Assembly: GCA_938040725.1 (NCBI GenBank)
Contig: CALHZX010000094.1
Location: 1 to 15,179 of the forward strand
DNA: 15,179 bases
Source of the DNA: an uncultured Actinomyces sp.
GTDB lineage: Bacteria; Actinomycetota; Actinomycetes; Actinomycetales; Actinomycetaceae
Direction: 5' to 3'
Under the pieces are notes generated by a model. It saw only the letters and a program-made list of their open reading frames with translations, searched no databases and had not been told where the DNA came from. Shown piece after piece: positions 1 to 5,609 of this stretch. A program made the position numbers and the translations under genes. Numbering within the stretch: the first letter of the stretch is position 1; each line of letters begins with the position of its first letter.

Positions 1-610
1 CGATGGTGGCGGTGACGGCGGGGTCCTGCGTGTTCCAGCCGAGCCACACGACGCCCGGGTTCTGCGTCTGGGGTACGACGTACACGGGCTTCCCAGCAAC
101 ATCAGCCAGGAAGGGGTAGTCGGCAGAGTCGGGCGCGGTCATGATGGCCGCATCACCCACCCGCAGGACGGTCTGGTTGGGGTCGCGCCACACGGCGCCG
201 GTTTCGGCGTCGTGGCGCAGTCCGGCCCTCCACTGCCCGTCGATGAGTCGGGGGCCGAGGTCGACGTGCCCGACGGCGATCTCGCTGGCATCGCCTCTCC
301 ATTCCTCGTGCGCGGCAACGCTCTGCGCGAGGTCGGGGTCGGGACTCGGGTCAGCAAAGGAAGAGGGGGCGCCCACAATGACGAGGAAGGCCGACACAAG
401 CAGAGCGTTCAGAGACATGCCGAGGCGGGACAGCCGGCTAGCCCCGGGGGCAGCGGCGGGGCCTGGCCGGGCTTCGAGATCGACCACTCCGAGCGAAGCT
501 CGCGTGTGGCGATCTCGCGGGCGGGCCGCCGCCACCGGGGCGAAGAGCCGACGGCCAGGCAAGCGGGCGGAACGGCGACCGGAAGTCTGGCGAGAAAAGA
601 AGGATTTCAT
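1..610 (-). CDS. Actinobacterial surface-repeat (choice-of-anchor M-like) protein, 5' part only
   Basis: The N-terminal 203 codons are visible; the gene runs off the left edge. ATG at 610-608 overlaps the stop of the preceding lipoprotein gene as ATGA, and AAGGAG sits 5 nt upstream, so this start is well supported. Residues 66-86 (LNALLVSAFLVIV core, then a small-residue segment ending SFA before DPSP) look like a Sec signal peptide, but it is preceded by an unusually long, Arg-rich stretch of about 65 residues. An internal ATG at 418 just before the hydrophobic core has no clear Shine-Dalgarno. From residue 114 the protein shows the repeat seen twice in the upstream wall protein: GHVDLGP, then VYVVPQTQ, then VVWLGWNTQ. 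It is therefore exported and probably an envelope-displayed component of the metal-uptake system. The anchor and total length cannot be seen. Codons ~24-54 lie in a dispersed GC-rich repeat. Confidence 0.85.
   Translation of the reverse strand, partial: MKSFFSRQTSGRRSARLPGRRLFAPVAAARPRDRHTRASLGVVDLEARPGPAAAPGASRLSRLGMSLNALLVSAFLVIVGAPSSFADPSPDPDLAQSVAAHEEWRGDASEIAVGHVDLGPRLIDGQWRAGLRHDAETGAVWRDPNQTVLRVGDAAIMTAPDSADYPFLADVAGKPVYVVPQTQNPGVVWLGWNTQDPAVTATI
451..540. repeat. GC-rich palindromic dispersed repeat, copy inside a coding sequence
   Basis: This segment shares four blocks, in the same order and orientation, with 5320-5457: a GCGGYGGGGCCTGGCCGGGC block, GGGCTTCGAG, CCGAGCGAAGC and CTCGCGGGCGG. 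Its centre folds as an imperfect hairpin around GAGC-GAA-GCTC, with outer arms GATCG...CGATC and CTTCGAGATC/GATCTCG. It falls in frame within the N-terminal Arg/Ala-rich codons of the leftward surface-repeat gene, ahead of the signal-peptide core. It is probably a REP-like element that has been absorbed into the reading frame; the direction of events is inferred. Confidence 0.55.
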
Positions 611-2295
611 GGCATCTCCTTGCCGCCCAGGCAGCGTGCCAGTGAGCGGGCGTTGTGTTCCATCATGTCGATGTAGGTGGGTGCTTGGTCGTCGAGGGTG
701 TCGCCGTACAGGGGGCAGATGTCCACGCCCGCGTCGGTGGCGGCGGTACGCAGGGTGGAGCGGGTGCGCGCCAGGTTGGGTTCGAGGAACACCGCGGGGA
801 TCGAGGAGTCGGACAGTGTTGCCTGGAGTTTGATCCGGTCGGCGATGGAGGGTTCGACGCTGGGATTGGGCGCGACGAAGCCGGCGACGGTGAGCCCGTA
901 GGCGTTGGCCAGGTACGCGTACGCGTCGTTCGTGGTGACGAGTTTTCGTCGCTCCTCGGGGATGGATGCGATGGTCGAGGCCACGGTCGCGTCGAGCTCG
1001 TCGAGGCGCATCAGGTAGGCGGCTGCGTTGGCCCGGTAGGTGGCCTCGCCGTCGGGGTCGACGGAGATCAGCGTGTCGCGGATGACGCGCACGTACGCTT
1101 GGGCGTTGTGGACGTCGTGCCACAGGTGGGGGTCGATGTCGCCGTGGACGTGCTTGCCGAGGACGGCTTGAGGCAGCATGTAGACGCTAGCGCCGGGCTC
1201 GCCGATGAAGCGGAACGAGGCCTCGCCGGGGATCGTCGTGAGCGCGCGGGTGGGCACTTCGATGACGACCTGGTCGAGGTCGGTGCATTCCATGGTCGAG
1301 GCGACGGCCGCCGCGGCGCTGGATGCGCCCACGCAGGGGGCCGAGGCCTCGTCCCCGCTGAGTGCTCCGGCGTCGGAGGCGAGTTCGACGCGCTTGGTGG
1401 TGAGGTTGACGGTGATGTCGGCGTGGCCGGCGGACAGGACGCGGCGGCCCTCACTGGCGGCGACCTCCTCGGGCGGGGTGCCGACGGCGAAGACGGCGGT
1501 GCCTTCCCCGACGCTGACGGGAGTGGCGCCGGGCGTGGTGCGCAGGTTGGCGCGGAAGTGGACGCGGTACACACCGGGGGCGGTGAACGCCCAACTCATG
1601 TGCTGGTGGGCGTCGGCGGGCAGCTGCGCGGTGTCGGTGTCGTATCCGGTGGCGGCGTTGAAGCCGTCCGAGGTCGCGAAGGCGATCTCCGGTTGCCCGA
1701 ACGACGTGGTGAGGTAGGCGGCGGCCTGCCCGGGCCCGTCGACGCCGGTGGTCGTCAGGTCGATCTGCGAGGCGCGAGTGGCCCCCATGTCGGCGCCGTC
1801 GCCCCACACGCGCATGCCGAGCCACGGTGTGTCGAGCGCGCGGTCTTCGACGAGGGGGAGGATGGTCGCGCCGTTCTTGGCGGCCTCCTCGGCGACGGAG
1901 ACGGAGCGCGAGCCGGCGGGCAGGTTGGAGTCGAGGGCGCGGATGAGGGCGTGCTCCTCAAGCATGAGGTAGTTGGAGAAGGCGACGTCCGCGTAGGCCA
2001 CGTCGCGCACGGTGCGCAGGGAGGGCTCCCACGAGTGCGGGTCTGCCCCGTCGGGCACCATCTGCGTGACGTGGACACGGTCTCCGGCGACACCCCGCAC
2101 GAGGTCTGCAAGGATGCCTGTCGTGGCGACGACGCGCAATTCACCGTCGGATGCTGGGTCGGGCGCGGGCGCGCACCCTGCCAGGGTCGCCGTGAGCGCT
2201 AACGTCGAGGCAGCGAGCACACACCCACTCCCCCGCCACCCACGGAAGGGGAGGCGGGGGATGAGGGAGAGTCGTCCTCGTGAATGAGAGGTCAC
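607..2295 (-). CDS. Metal-binding lipoprotein of anchored-repeat ABC transporter (TroA/ZnuA cluster, with inserted surface repeat)
   Basis: Substrate-binding lipoprotein of a zinc/manganese-type ABC importer, about 562 residues against roughly 300 for ordinary family members. GTG at 2295-2293 is the chosen start because it overlaps the upstream stop as GTGA; a longer frame from 2367 would overlap that gene by 76 bp. Residues 26-41 form a lipoprotein signal ending in LAGC (Cys41). The N-lobe runs ~54-157 with ligand His87 in DPHSWEP. A surface-repeat insert fills ~158-380. The C-lobe runs ~382-558 with His390 in DPHLWHD, Asn456 in TTNDAYAYL where the family normally has His or Glu, and Asp532 in YGDTLD. 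The insert halves are in reversed order relative to the wall proteins (PWLG...FTAPGVYRV first, GHADI...VYMLP second). It should act at the outer face of the membrane, passing metal to a permease encoded beyond the left edge. Family assignment is firm; the metal is not determined. Confidence 0.92.
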   Translation of the reverse strand: MTSHSRGRLSLIPRLPFRGWRGSGCVLAASTLALTATLAGCAPAPDPASDGELRVVATTGILADLVRGVAGDRVHVTQMVPDGADPHSWEPSLRTVRDVAYADVAFSNYLMLEEHALIRALDSNLPAGSRSVSVAEEAAKNGATILPLVEDRALDTPWLGMRVWGDGADMGATRASQIDLTTTGVDGPGQAAAYLTTSFGQPEIAFATSDGFNAATGYDTDTAQLPADAHQHMSWAFTAPGVYRVHFRANLRTTPGATPVSVGEGTAVFAVGTPPEEVAASEGRRVLSAGHADITVNLTTKRVELASDAGALSGDEASAPCVGASSAAAAVASTMECTDLDQVVIEVPTRALTTIPGEASFRFIGEPGASVYMLPQAVLGKHVHGDIDPHLWHDVHNAQAYVRVIRDTLISVDPDGEATYRANAAAYLMRLDELDATVASTIASIPEERRKLVTTNDAYAYLANAYGLTVAGFVAPNPSVEPSIADRIKLQATLSDSSIPAVFLEPNLARTRSTLRTAATDAGVDICPLYGDTLDDQAPTYIDMMEHNARSLARCLGGKEMP

Positions 2296-4217
2296 GACTG
2301 TGCGCGCAGGTTGCGGCGGCGTCCGATCGCGCCCACCCACACGCAGGCCGCGCCCGTGAGCGCCCACGTCAGGGAGACGACGGTCAGGGGGATGGTGTCG
2401 GCGCCGGTGGTGGCCAGGGAGAGGTCGCAGTCCTTGCCGGAGGCGGTGCGGCCGACGACCTGGGAGACCATGGGTCGCCCATTGGGGCCGGTCGCGCCAG
2501 TGGCGGTGAGGTCGCCGCCGGAGCCGAAGCCGCTGCCCGCGAGCGCCTCACCGTTGGGGGTGACGCGCATGGTGATGGTGAGCGTGTAGGTGCCGGGGGC
2601 GGTGAACACCCAGTTCTGGTGGGCGTGCGTGTTGGCGCCGAGCGTGTAGCCGGTTCCCGGGCCGTCGAAGACATGCTCGCCGACGCCGGAGCCGAGCGCG
2701 CCCGCGTTAAAGACGGCGACGCGTCCGGGGCCTTCGACGGCGTCAAGGGTGAACTGGACGGGGCCGGTGGTGCCGGTGACGATCTCTTCGCGCTGGGAGT
2801 TCAGGCCCAGCCACGGCACGCCCGCGATCTGGGTGGAGGGGATCAGCCAGACGCTGGAGCCGGGGGTGGCGACGAAGCCGAGGTCGGCGGGCGCGGTGAT
2901 GCGCGCGGCGTCACCGAGGGCGAAGGTCAGGGACGAGGGGTCGACCCACTGGGCGGGTTGCGTGCGGTCGTCCTTGACGCGGGCGACGAGGGTGCCGTTT
3001 TCGATCGCGGGTCCCAGGTCGAAGTGGCCGTCGGTGGCGTTGCCGGTGGCACCGTCGCCGACGCTCACGGTCAGCGTCGTGCGCGCGGTGTTCGCGGGCG
3101 CACTGTTGGAGGCGAGGGTGGCGGCCTCAGCCTCGGTGGCCTCGCGGGTGATGCGGGTGGCGACGCAGCGCTCACCACCGGTGGTGCCGCTCGAGGTGCG
3201 CGCGGCCGAGGCGGGGGCGGGGTTCGCGCCGGTCGTCGTGCCGGTAGTGCCGGTCGTACCCGAGGTCGTGGCGGGGGCAGGGGCGCTGGGCGTTCCCGTG
3301 GCGCCGCTATCACCCTGGTCCTGGGCAGCCTGGTTGTTCGTGGAGCTCACCGAGCCGGGAGCTACGCCAGGGGCGGGGGCGGGCTGCGCCTGGTCGGTCG
3401 AGGGGGCTGCTCCCACCTCGGCGAGGCACGAGGCCTCGTCGGCGACGTCGATCGTGTAGGTGCGGACCGCGGACTGGGCGTTGGCGGTACCGGTGTTGCC
3501 GGGGATCCACGCGCTGGCCTGGACGGTCAGCGTGTAGCGGCCGGCGCGCGTGAACAGCCAGTTGACGTGCTTGTGGGCGGCGTAGGGCTGGTCGACGTCG
3601 TCACCCTCGGGCGCCAGGTCGAAGCTGCCATCATTCGTGACCGCCTTGGTGCCCTCGGTGAAGCTGGAGGTGAAGGCGTAGATGCGGCCGTCGACGGGGC
3701 CCGTGTAGGAGATGTGGAAGCGCGCGGCGTCATATCCGCCGGCGGCGACGCCCAGGGTGTCCCAGCCGGGCCACAGCACGGTGGCCTGGTTGTCACCGGA
3801 TTGGCCGAGCAGGTAGGCGGCGGCGGGAGCGCCGGTCGCCTGGCTGACGGAGGCGGGGATCTGGGTGAGGGTGGACTTGTTGACGGCGAGGAGCGTCTGC
3901 TCGGGCTCGCGCATAACGCCGGAGCCCGTGGCGTCCTCCTTGATGCGCAGGGTGAGCGCGCCGGACGCGTCGGAGGTCAGGTCGAAGATATCTGCGTGGC
4001 CGCGGTCCAGGGTGGCCGTGGTGCCGGCGGGGGCGGTGCGCATGACGGCGCAGGTGCTCACGTCGGCCTCGGACGAGGCCGTGGCGTCCGCGGTGTCGAC
4101 GGTGGCCTCGTCAGCGGCGTGTGCCATTCCAGGCAGGAGGAAGGAGGTGGCCGCGAGGGCCATTGCGGCGAAAGCCCGGGCCGCGCGGCCCGGGTTCCGG
4201 TGCTTCGTGGGGTTCAT
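2292..4217 (-). CDS. Sortase-anchored wall protein with two actinobacterial surface repeats
   Basis: 641 residues, first gene of the leftward metal-uptake operon. ATG at 4217 is preceded by AGAGGA. Residues 1-35 are a Sec signal (basic start, AFAAMALAATSFLLPG core, AHA end). Repeat 1 spans ~70-257 (GHADIFDL, then HKHVNWLFTRAGRYTLTV). An Ala/Pro/Thr/Gly linker at ~270-345 includes TTGTTGTTTG. Repeat 2 spans ~395-555 (GHFDLGP, SVWLIP, PWLGLNSQ, HQNWVFTAPGTYTLTI). Each repeat is bracketed by one Cys pair (56/264 and 351/597), which suggests disulfide closure. The C-terminus is a sorting signal: LATTG at 601-605, a hydrophobic stretch, then RRR. LAxTG is typical of class E actinobacterial sortases rather than LPxTG. 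His-rich motifs and operon position suggest metal binding or delivery to the coupled lipoprotein; that role is inferred. Confidence 0.9.
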   Translation of the reverse strand: MNPTKHRNPGRAARAFAAMALAATSFLLPGMAHAADEATVDTADATASSEADVSTCAVMRTAPAGTTATLDRGHADIFDLTSDASGALTLRIKEDATGSGVMREPEQTLLAVNKSTLTQIPASVSQATGAPAAAYLLGQSGDNQATVLWPGWDTLGVAAGGYDAARFHISYTGPVDGRIYAFTSSFTEGTKAVTNDGSFDLAPEGDDVDQPYAAHKHVNWLFTRAGRYTLTVQASAWIPGNTGTANAQSAVRTYTIDVADEASCLAEVGAAPSTDQAQPAPAPGVAPGSVSSTNNQAAQDQGDSGATGTPSAPAPATTSGTTGTTGTTTGANPAPASAARTSSGTTGGERCVATRITREATEAEAATLASNSAPANTARTTLTVSVGDGATGNATDGHFDLGPAIENGTLVARVKDDRTQPAQWVDPSSLTFALGDAARITAPADLGFVATPGSSVWLIPSTQIAGVPWLGLNSQREEIVTGTTGPVQFTLDAVEGPGRVAVFNAGALGSGVGEHVFDGPGTGYTLGANTHAHQNWVFTAPGTYTLTITMRVTPNGEALAGSGFGSGGDLTATGATGPNGRPMVSQVVGRTASGKDCDLSLATTGADTIPLTVVSLTWALTGAACVWVGAIGRRRNLRAQS

Positions 4218-4244
4218 GAGGAAGTCCTCTAGGTACGCACATAT

Positions 4245-4265
4245 GAATGAGAATCGTTATCATTC
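4245..4265. promoter_or_regulatory. Zur/Fur-like operator dyad
   Basis: A 21-bp dyad of the form GAATGA-N-AA-N3-TT-N-TCATTC; every specified arm base pairs with its partner. The core TGAGAATCGTTATCA (4248-4262) resembles actinobacterial zinc-uptake-regulator boxes of the TGAAAATNATTTTCA type. It overlaps the -10 element of the promoter driving the wall protein, lipoprotein and repeat-protein genes, so metal-loaded repressor would block transcription. Assignment to Zur rather than another Fur-family protein rests on the downstream metal-binding genes. Confidence 0.75.
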
Positions 4266-4290
4266 TAATAGCGTGGCGCACGTTGCGCAA
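4262..4290 (-). promoter_or_regulatory. Sigma-70-type promoter of the metal-uptake operon
   Basis: Leftward TTGCGC at 4290-4285 and TAGAAT at 4267-4262, separated by exactly 17 bp. Transcription would begin near 4255, leaving a leader of about 38 nt before the ATG at 4217. The Zur/Fur-like dyad covers the -10 region. Confidence 0.6.
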
Positions 4291-4719
4291 AGTTCCGCGA
4301 CCCGAAACTCTTGGTCACAGTAACTCTTACGAAGCCCTAAAACCCCCGGGAATACCTGCCCCCACTCCAATTTCGCATGCAATTCTCCCTCCACTCTTTC
4401 AAACATTGAATTCGCATCGTTGAAATTCCGCGGTTTTCTCGACGTCATCAATTGGTCTGACGACCGAATTGCATGCGAAATTGGTGGTGAGCTTCGGTAC
4501 GTCGAGCCCACCAGTCGCCAGCACGCTCACGCTAGCTGTTCATAAACTCGCGCGAACCGGTATCAAAATTCCTAAAAGTCCGTGATCCGAATGCGATCCA
4601 AGCCGACGATGCGCACGAATTGTGACGGTGTTCGCATGTTTGCGCAGATGGTATACGCGCAGCCACTTTGCTTTGCAATTACTTGGTTTTCGCTGCGACT
4701 TAAATTACTGGCCGAACGG
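4291..4719. other. AT-richer intergenic segment without a supported gene
   Basis: This stretch is visibly poorer in G/C than its surroundings. Short open frames on either strand (for example 4511 to 4260 and 4841 to 4572, leftward) have no Shine-Dalgarno, no recognisable domain and no G/C third-position bias. The main structure is a perfect 19-bp inverted repeat (listed separately). The motif TTCGCATG, in one or other orientation, occurs at 4372-4379 and 4628-4635 and within the second repeat arm, with a near copy TTCGCATC at about 4411. It may be a decayed mobile or foreign segment, or a regulatory region; nothing further can be supported. Confidence 0.5.
4367..4484. repeat. Perfect 19-bp inverted repeat
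   Basis: CCAATTTCGCATGCAATTC at 4367-4385 is the exact reverse complement of GAATTGCATGCGAAATTGG at 4466-4484; the arms are 80 bp apart. The arms contain the palindrome GCATGC. No transposase or coding sequence lies between them, and no target duplication was evident at the outer ends. Confidence 0.75.
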
Positions 4720-4748
4720 TTGATTGCATGTTTTGGCAGGGATAAACT
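4720..4748 (+). promoter_or_regulatory. Promoter of a small transcription unit
   Basis: TTGATT at 4720-4725 and TAAACT at 4743-4748, spaced 17 bp. Transcription would begin near 4755 and run through a structured leader and a 32-codon ORF to the terminator at 5057-5090, a transcript of about 335 nt. Confidence 0.5.
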
Positions 4749-4757
4749 GTAACCATC

Positions 4758-4800
4758 AAGCGCCTGACGAAGCTGCCAAGCTGGTCCGGCGCTTTTCTTG
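4758..4800 (+). other. 5'-proximal hairpin with T-rich tail (attenuator-like or stabilising)
   Basis: AAGCGCC (4758-4764) pairs with GGCGCTT (4788-4794), with a further AGCT/AGCT pairing possible in the loop, followed by TTTTCTTG. It begins only a few bases after the predicted transcription start. It could be an early terminator, a 5' stabilising stem, or the terminator of an unseen upstream transcript. Two more possible hairpins follow: AACGC-A-GGGT with ACCC-GCGTT at about 4806-4836, and GCCGGG/CCCGGC at 4860-4876. No known riboswitch class was recognised. Confidence 0.4.
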
Positions 4801-4927
4801 TTTGAAACGCAGGGTCGCGCCGACGTCACCCGCGTTGGCACACTCCACGTACGAGATCCGCCGGGTGATCCCCGGCCTCGTCAAACAGGGAATCGACACA
4901 ACATACGATCCCACGAGGAGTTCACTC

Positions 4928-5026
4928 ATGTTCTCGACCATCGACGTCATGGTTGCCCAGGCTCACATCGATCAGCTTAACGAGCTCGCCGACGCCAAGC
5001 ACCTGGTGAAGGCCGACCGCCACTGA
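4928..5026 (+). CDS. Candidate 32-residue small protein
   Basis: A short ORF starting MFSTIDVMVAQ and ending in ADRH. A GAGGAG Shine-Dalgarno lies 8 nt before the ATG. About 28 of 32 codons end in G or C, matching the real genes here and unlike the flanking AT-richer DNA. The stop is followed about 30 bp later by a textbook intrinsic terminator, and a -35/-10 pair lies upstream, so this looks like a complete monocistronic unit. The peptide is probably helical and amphipathic (HIDQLNELADAKHLVKA) with no signal or membrane segment. I do not recognise the family. A dual-function small RNA is an alternative; the frame also extends upstream in phase to 4724, but that part lacks coding character. 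Confidence 0.6.
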   Translation: MFSTIDVMVAQAHIDQLNELADAKHLVKADRH

Positions 5027-5056
5027 GCGAATTCCGGCTCCGCCGGAGTTCCACGC

Positions 5057-5090
5057 AAGTCCGCAGACCCGCAGGGGCTGCGGACTTTTT
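5057..5090 (+). terminator. Intrinsic terminator of the small ORF
   Basis: AGTCCGCAG (5058-5066) pairs perfectly with CTGCGGACT (5078-5086). The loop can extend the stem with CCC-GCA-GGG, and TTTTT (5086-5090) overlaps the stem end. This is the clearest rho-independent terminator in the window. Confidence 0.9.
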
Positions 5091-5204
5091 GCATACCAAG
5101 GCGGGCACGCGACACCGCTCCCCCGTTGCTCTCGGTCAACGAATCGCGACGGGGGTACATCGATACACAGGACACCACGAGGCCTTCCAGCGTACTGGGC
5201 CCTG

Positions 5205-5331
5205 CTGCAGTGCCCGTGGGTTGCGACAGGGCCGGTCGCGGTGCCGGTGGGTGGCGGCGGGGCCTGGCTGCGGTGCCGGTGGGTGGTGGCGGGGCCTGGC
5301 TGCGGTGCCCGTGGGCGGTGGCGGGGCCTGG
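5205..5331. repeat. 32-bp tandem repeat, four units
   Basis: Units lie at 5205-5235 (31 bp, most diverged), 5236-5267, 5268-5299 and 5300-5331. Each begins CTGCGGTGCC or a close variant and ends GGCGGGGCCTGG; the last three differ from one another at only a few positions. The repeats are contiguous with no spacers, so this is not a CRISPR array. The last unit runs directly into the mosaic palindromic repeat. Confidence 0.85.
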
Positions 5332-5470
5332 CCGGGCCACACGCCAGCACACCAGGTGTCGCCGGTGTGGAGGACGCCGGAGGGCCCGGAGGGCACGGGC
5401 GGGCTTCGAGGCGCGGCGCCGAGCGAAGCGAGGTTGCCTAGCCTCGCGGGCGGCCGGGCCCTCCGGCGCC
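5320..5470. repeat. Mosaic GC-rich palindromic repeat, intergenic copy
   Basis: Contains GCGGGGCCTGGCCGGGC (from 5321), GGGCTTCGAG (5401-5410), CCGAGCGAAGC (from 5419) and CTCGCGGGCGG (from 5443), in the same order as the copy at 451-540. Internal dyads include GCTTCG...CGAAGC and GCGAGG-N8-CCTCGC. The second half is followed by GGCCGGGCCCTCCGG. It resembles REP/BIME-type dispersed elements. Confidence 0.6.
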
Positions 5471-5496
5471 CAGAACACCAGCGGTGCCACAAACAA

Positions 5497-5512
5497 TGTT
5501 TCACGTGAAACA
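5497..5512. promoter_or_regulatory. parS: parS site (perfect)
   Basis: TGTTTCACGTGAAACA, the canonical 16-bp ParB loading palindrome. It lies in the intergenic region upstream of the aminotransferase gene and is the most origin-distal of the five sites in the window. Confidence 0.95.
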
Positions 5513-5609
5513 TCTGCCCAACCACCGGCCCCGTTACCCCGTATGGCCAGGAAAGTGGCACACTTGACCTATACGGTTCTATGTAACTTCATGCAAAGGA
5601 TGGCATGCC

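Larger units (their letters stand above)
5094..5496. other. Repeat-filled intergenic region without a supported gene
   Basis: Between the small-ORF terminator and the first parS site there is no frame with a ribosome site or a recognisable product. The region holds a possible CCCCCGT/ACGGGGG hairpin (5120-5126 with 5149-5155), a four-unit 32-bp tandem repeat (5205-5331), and a mosaic palindromic repeat (5320-5470). The open frames here arise from G/C-rich low-complexity sequence. Confidence 0.6.

Noticed and set aside
655..2202. 515-codon rightward open frame opposite the metal-binding lipoprotein
   Set aside because: Gly/Val/Asp-rich low-complexity translation typical of the antisense of a high-GC gene; the leftward frame has a lipobox and family motifs.
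2296..2367. Extended start of the lipoprotein gene at 2367
   Set aside because: It would overlap the upstream gene by 76 bp and add an Arg-rich leader before a good lipoprotein signal; GTG at 2295 gives a GTGA overlap.
2280..4232. 650-codon rightward open frame opposite the wall protein
   Set aside because: Extremely Gly/Ala/Arg-rich antisense shadow; the leftward frame has a signal peptide, repeats and a sorting signal.
4260..4511. Leftward 83-codon frame in the AT-richer region
   Set aside because: GTG start without Shine-Dalgarno, overlaps the operon promoter and operator, no recognisable product.
4572..4841. Leftward 89-codon frame overlapping the small unit
   Set aside because: No ribosome site, no codon bias, and it covers the promoter and hairpin of the opposite strand.
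5205..5331. CRISPR array
   Set aside because: The 32-bp units are contiguous without spacers and no cas genes are present.
5126..5561. Several 66-232 codon frames across the repeat region, both strands
   Set aside because: They arise from the tandem and palindromic repeats, lack ribosome sites, and overlap the parS site or the real aminotransferase start.
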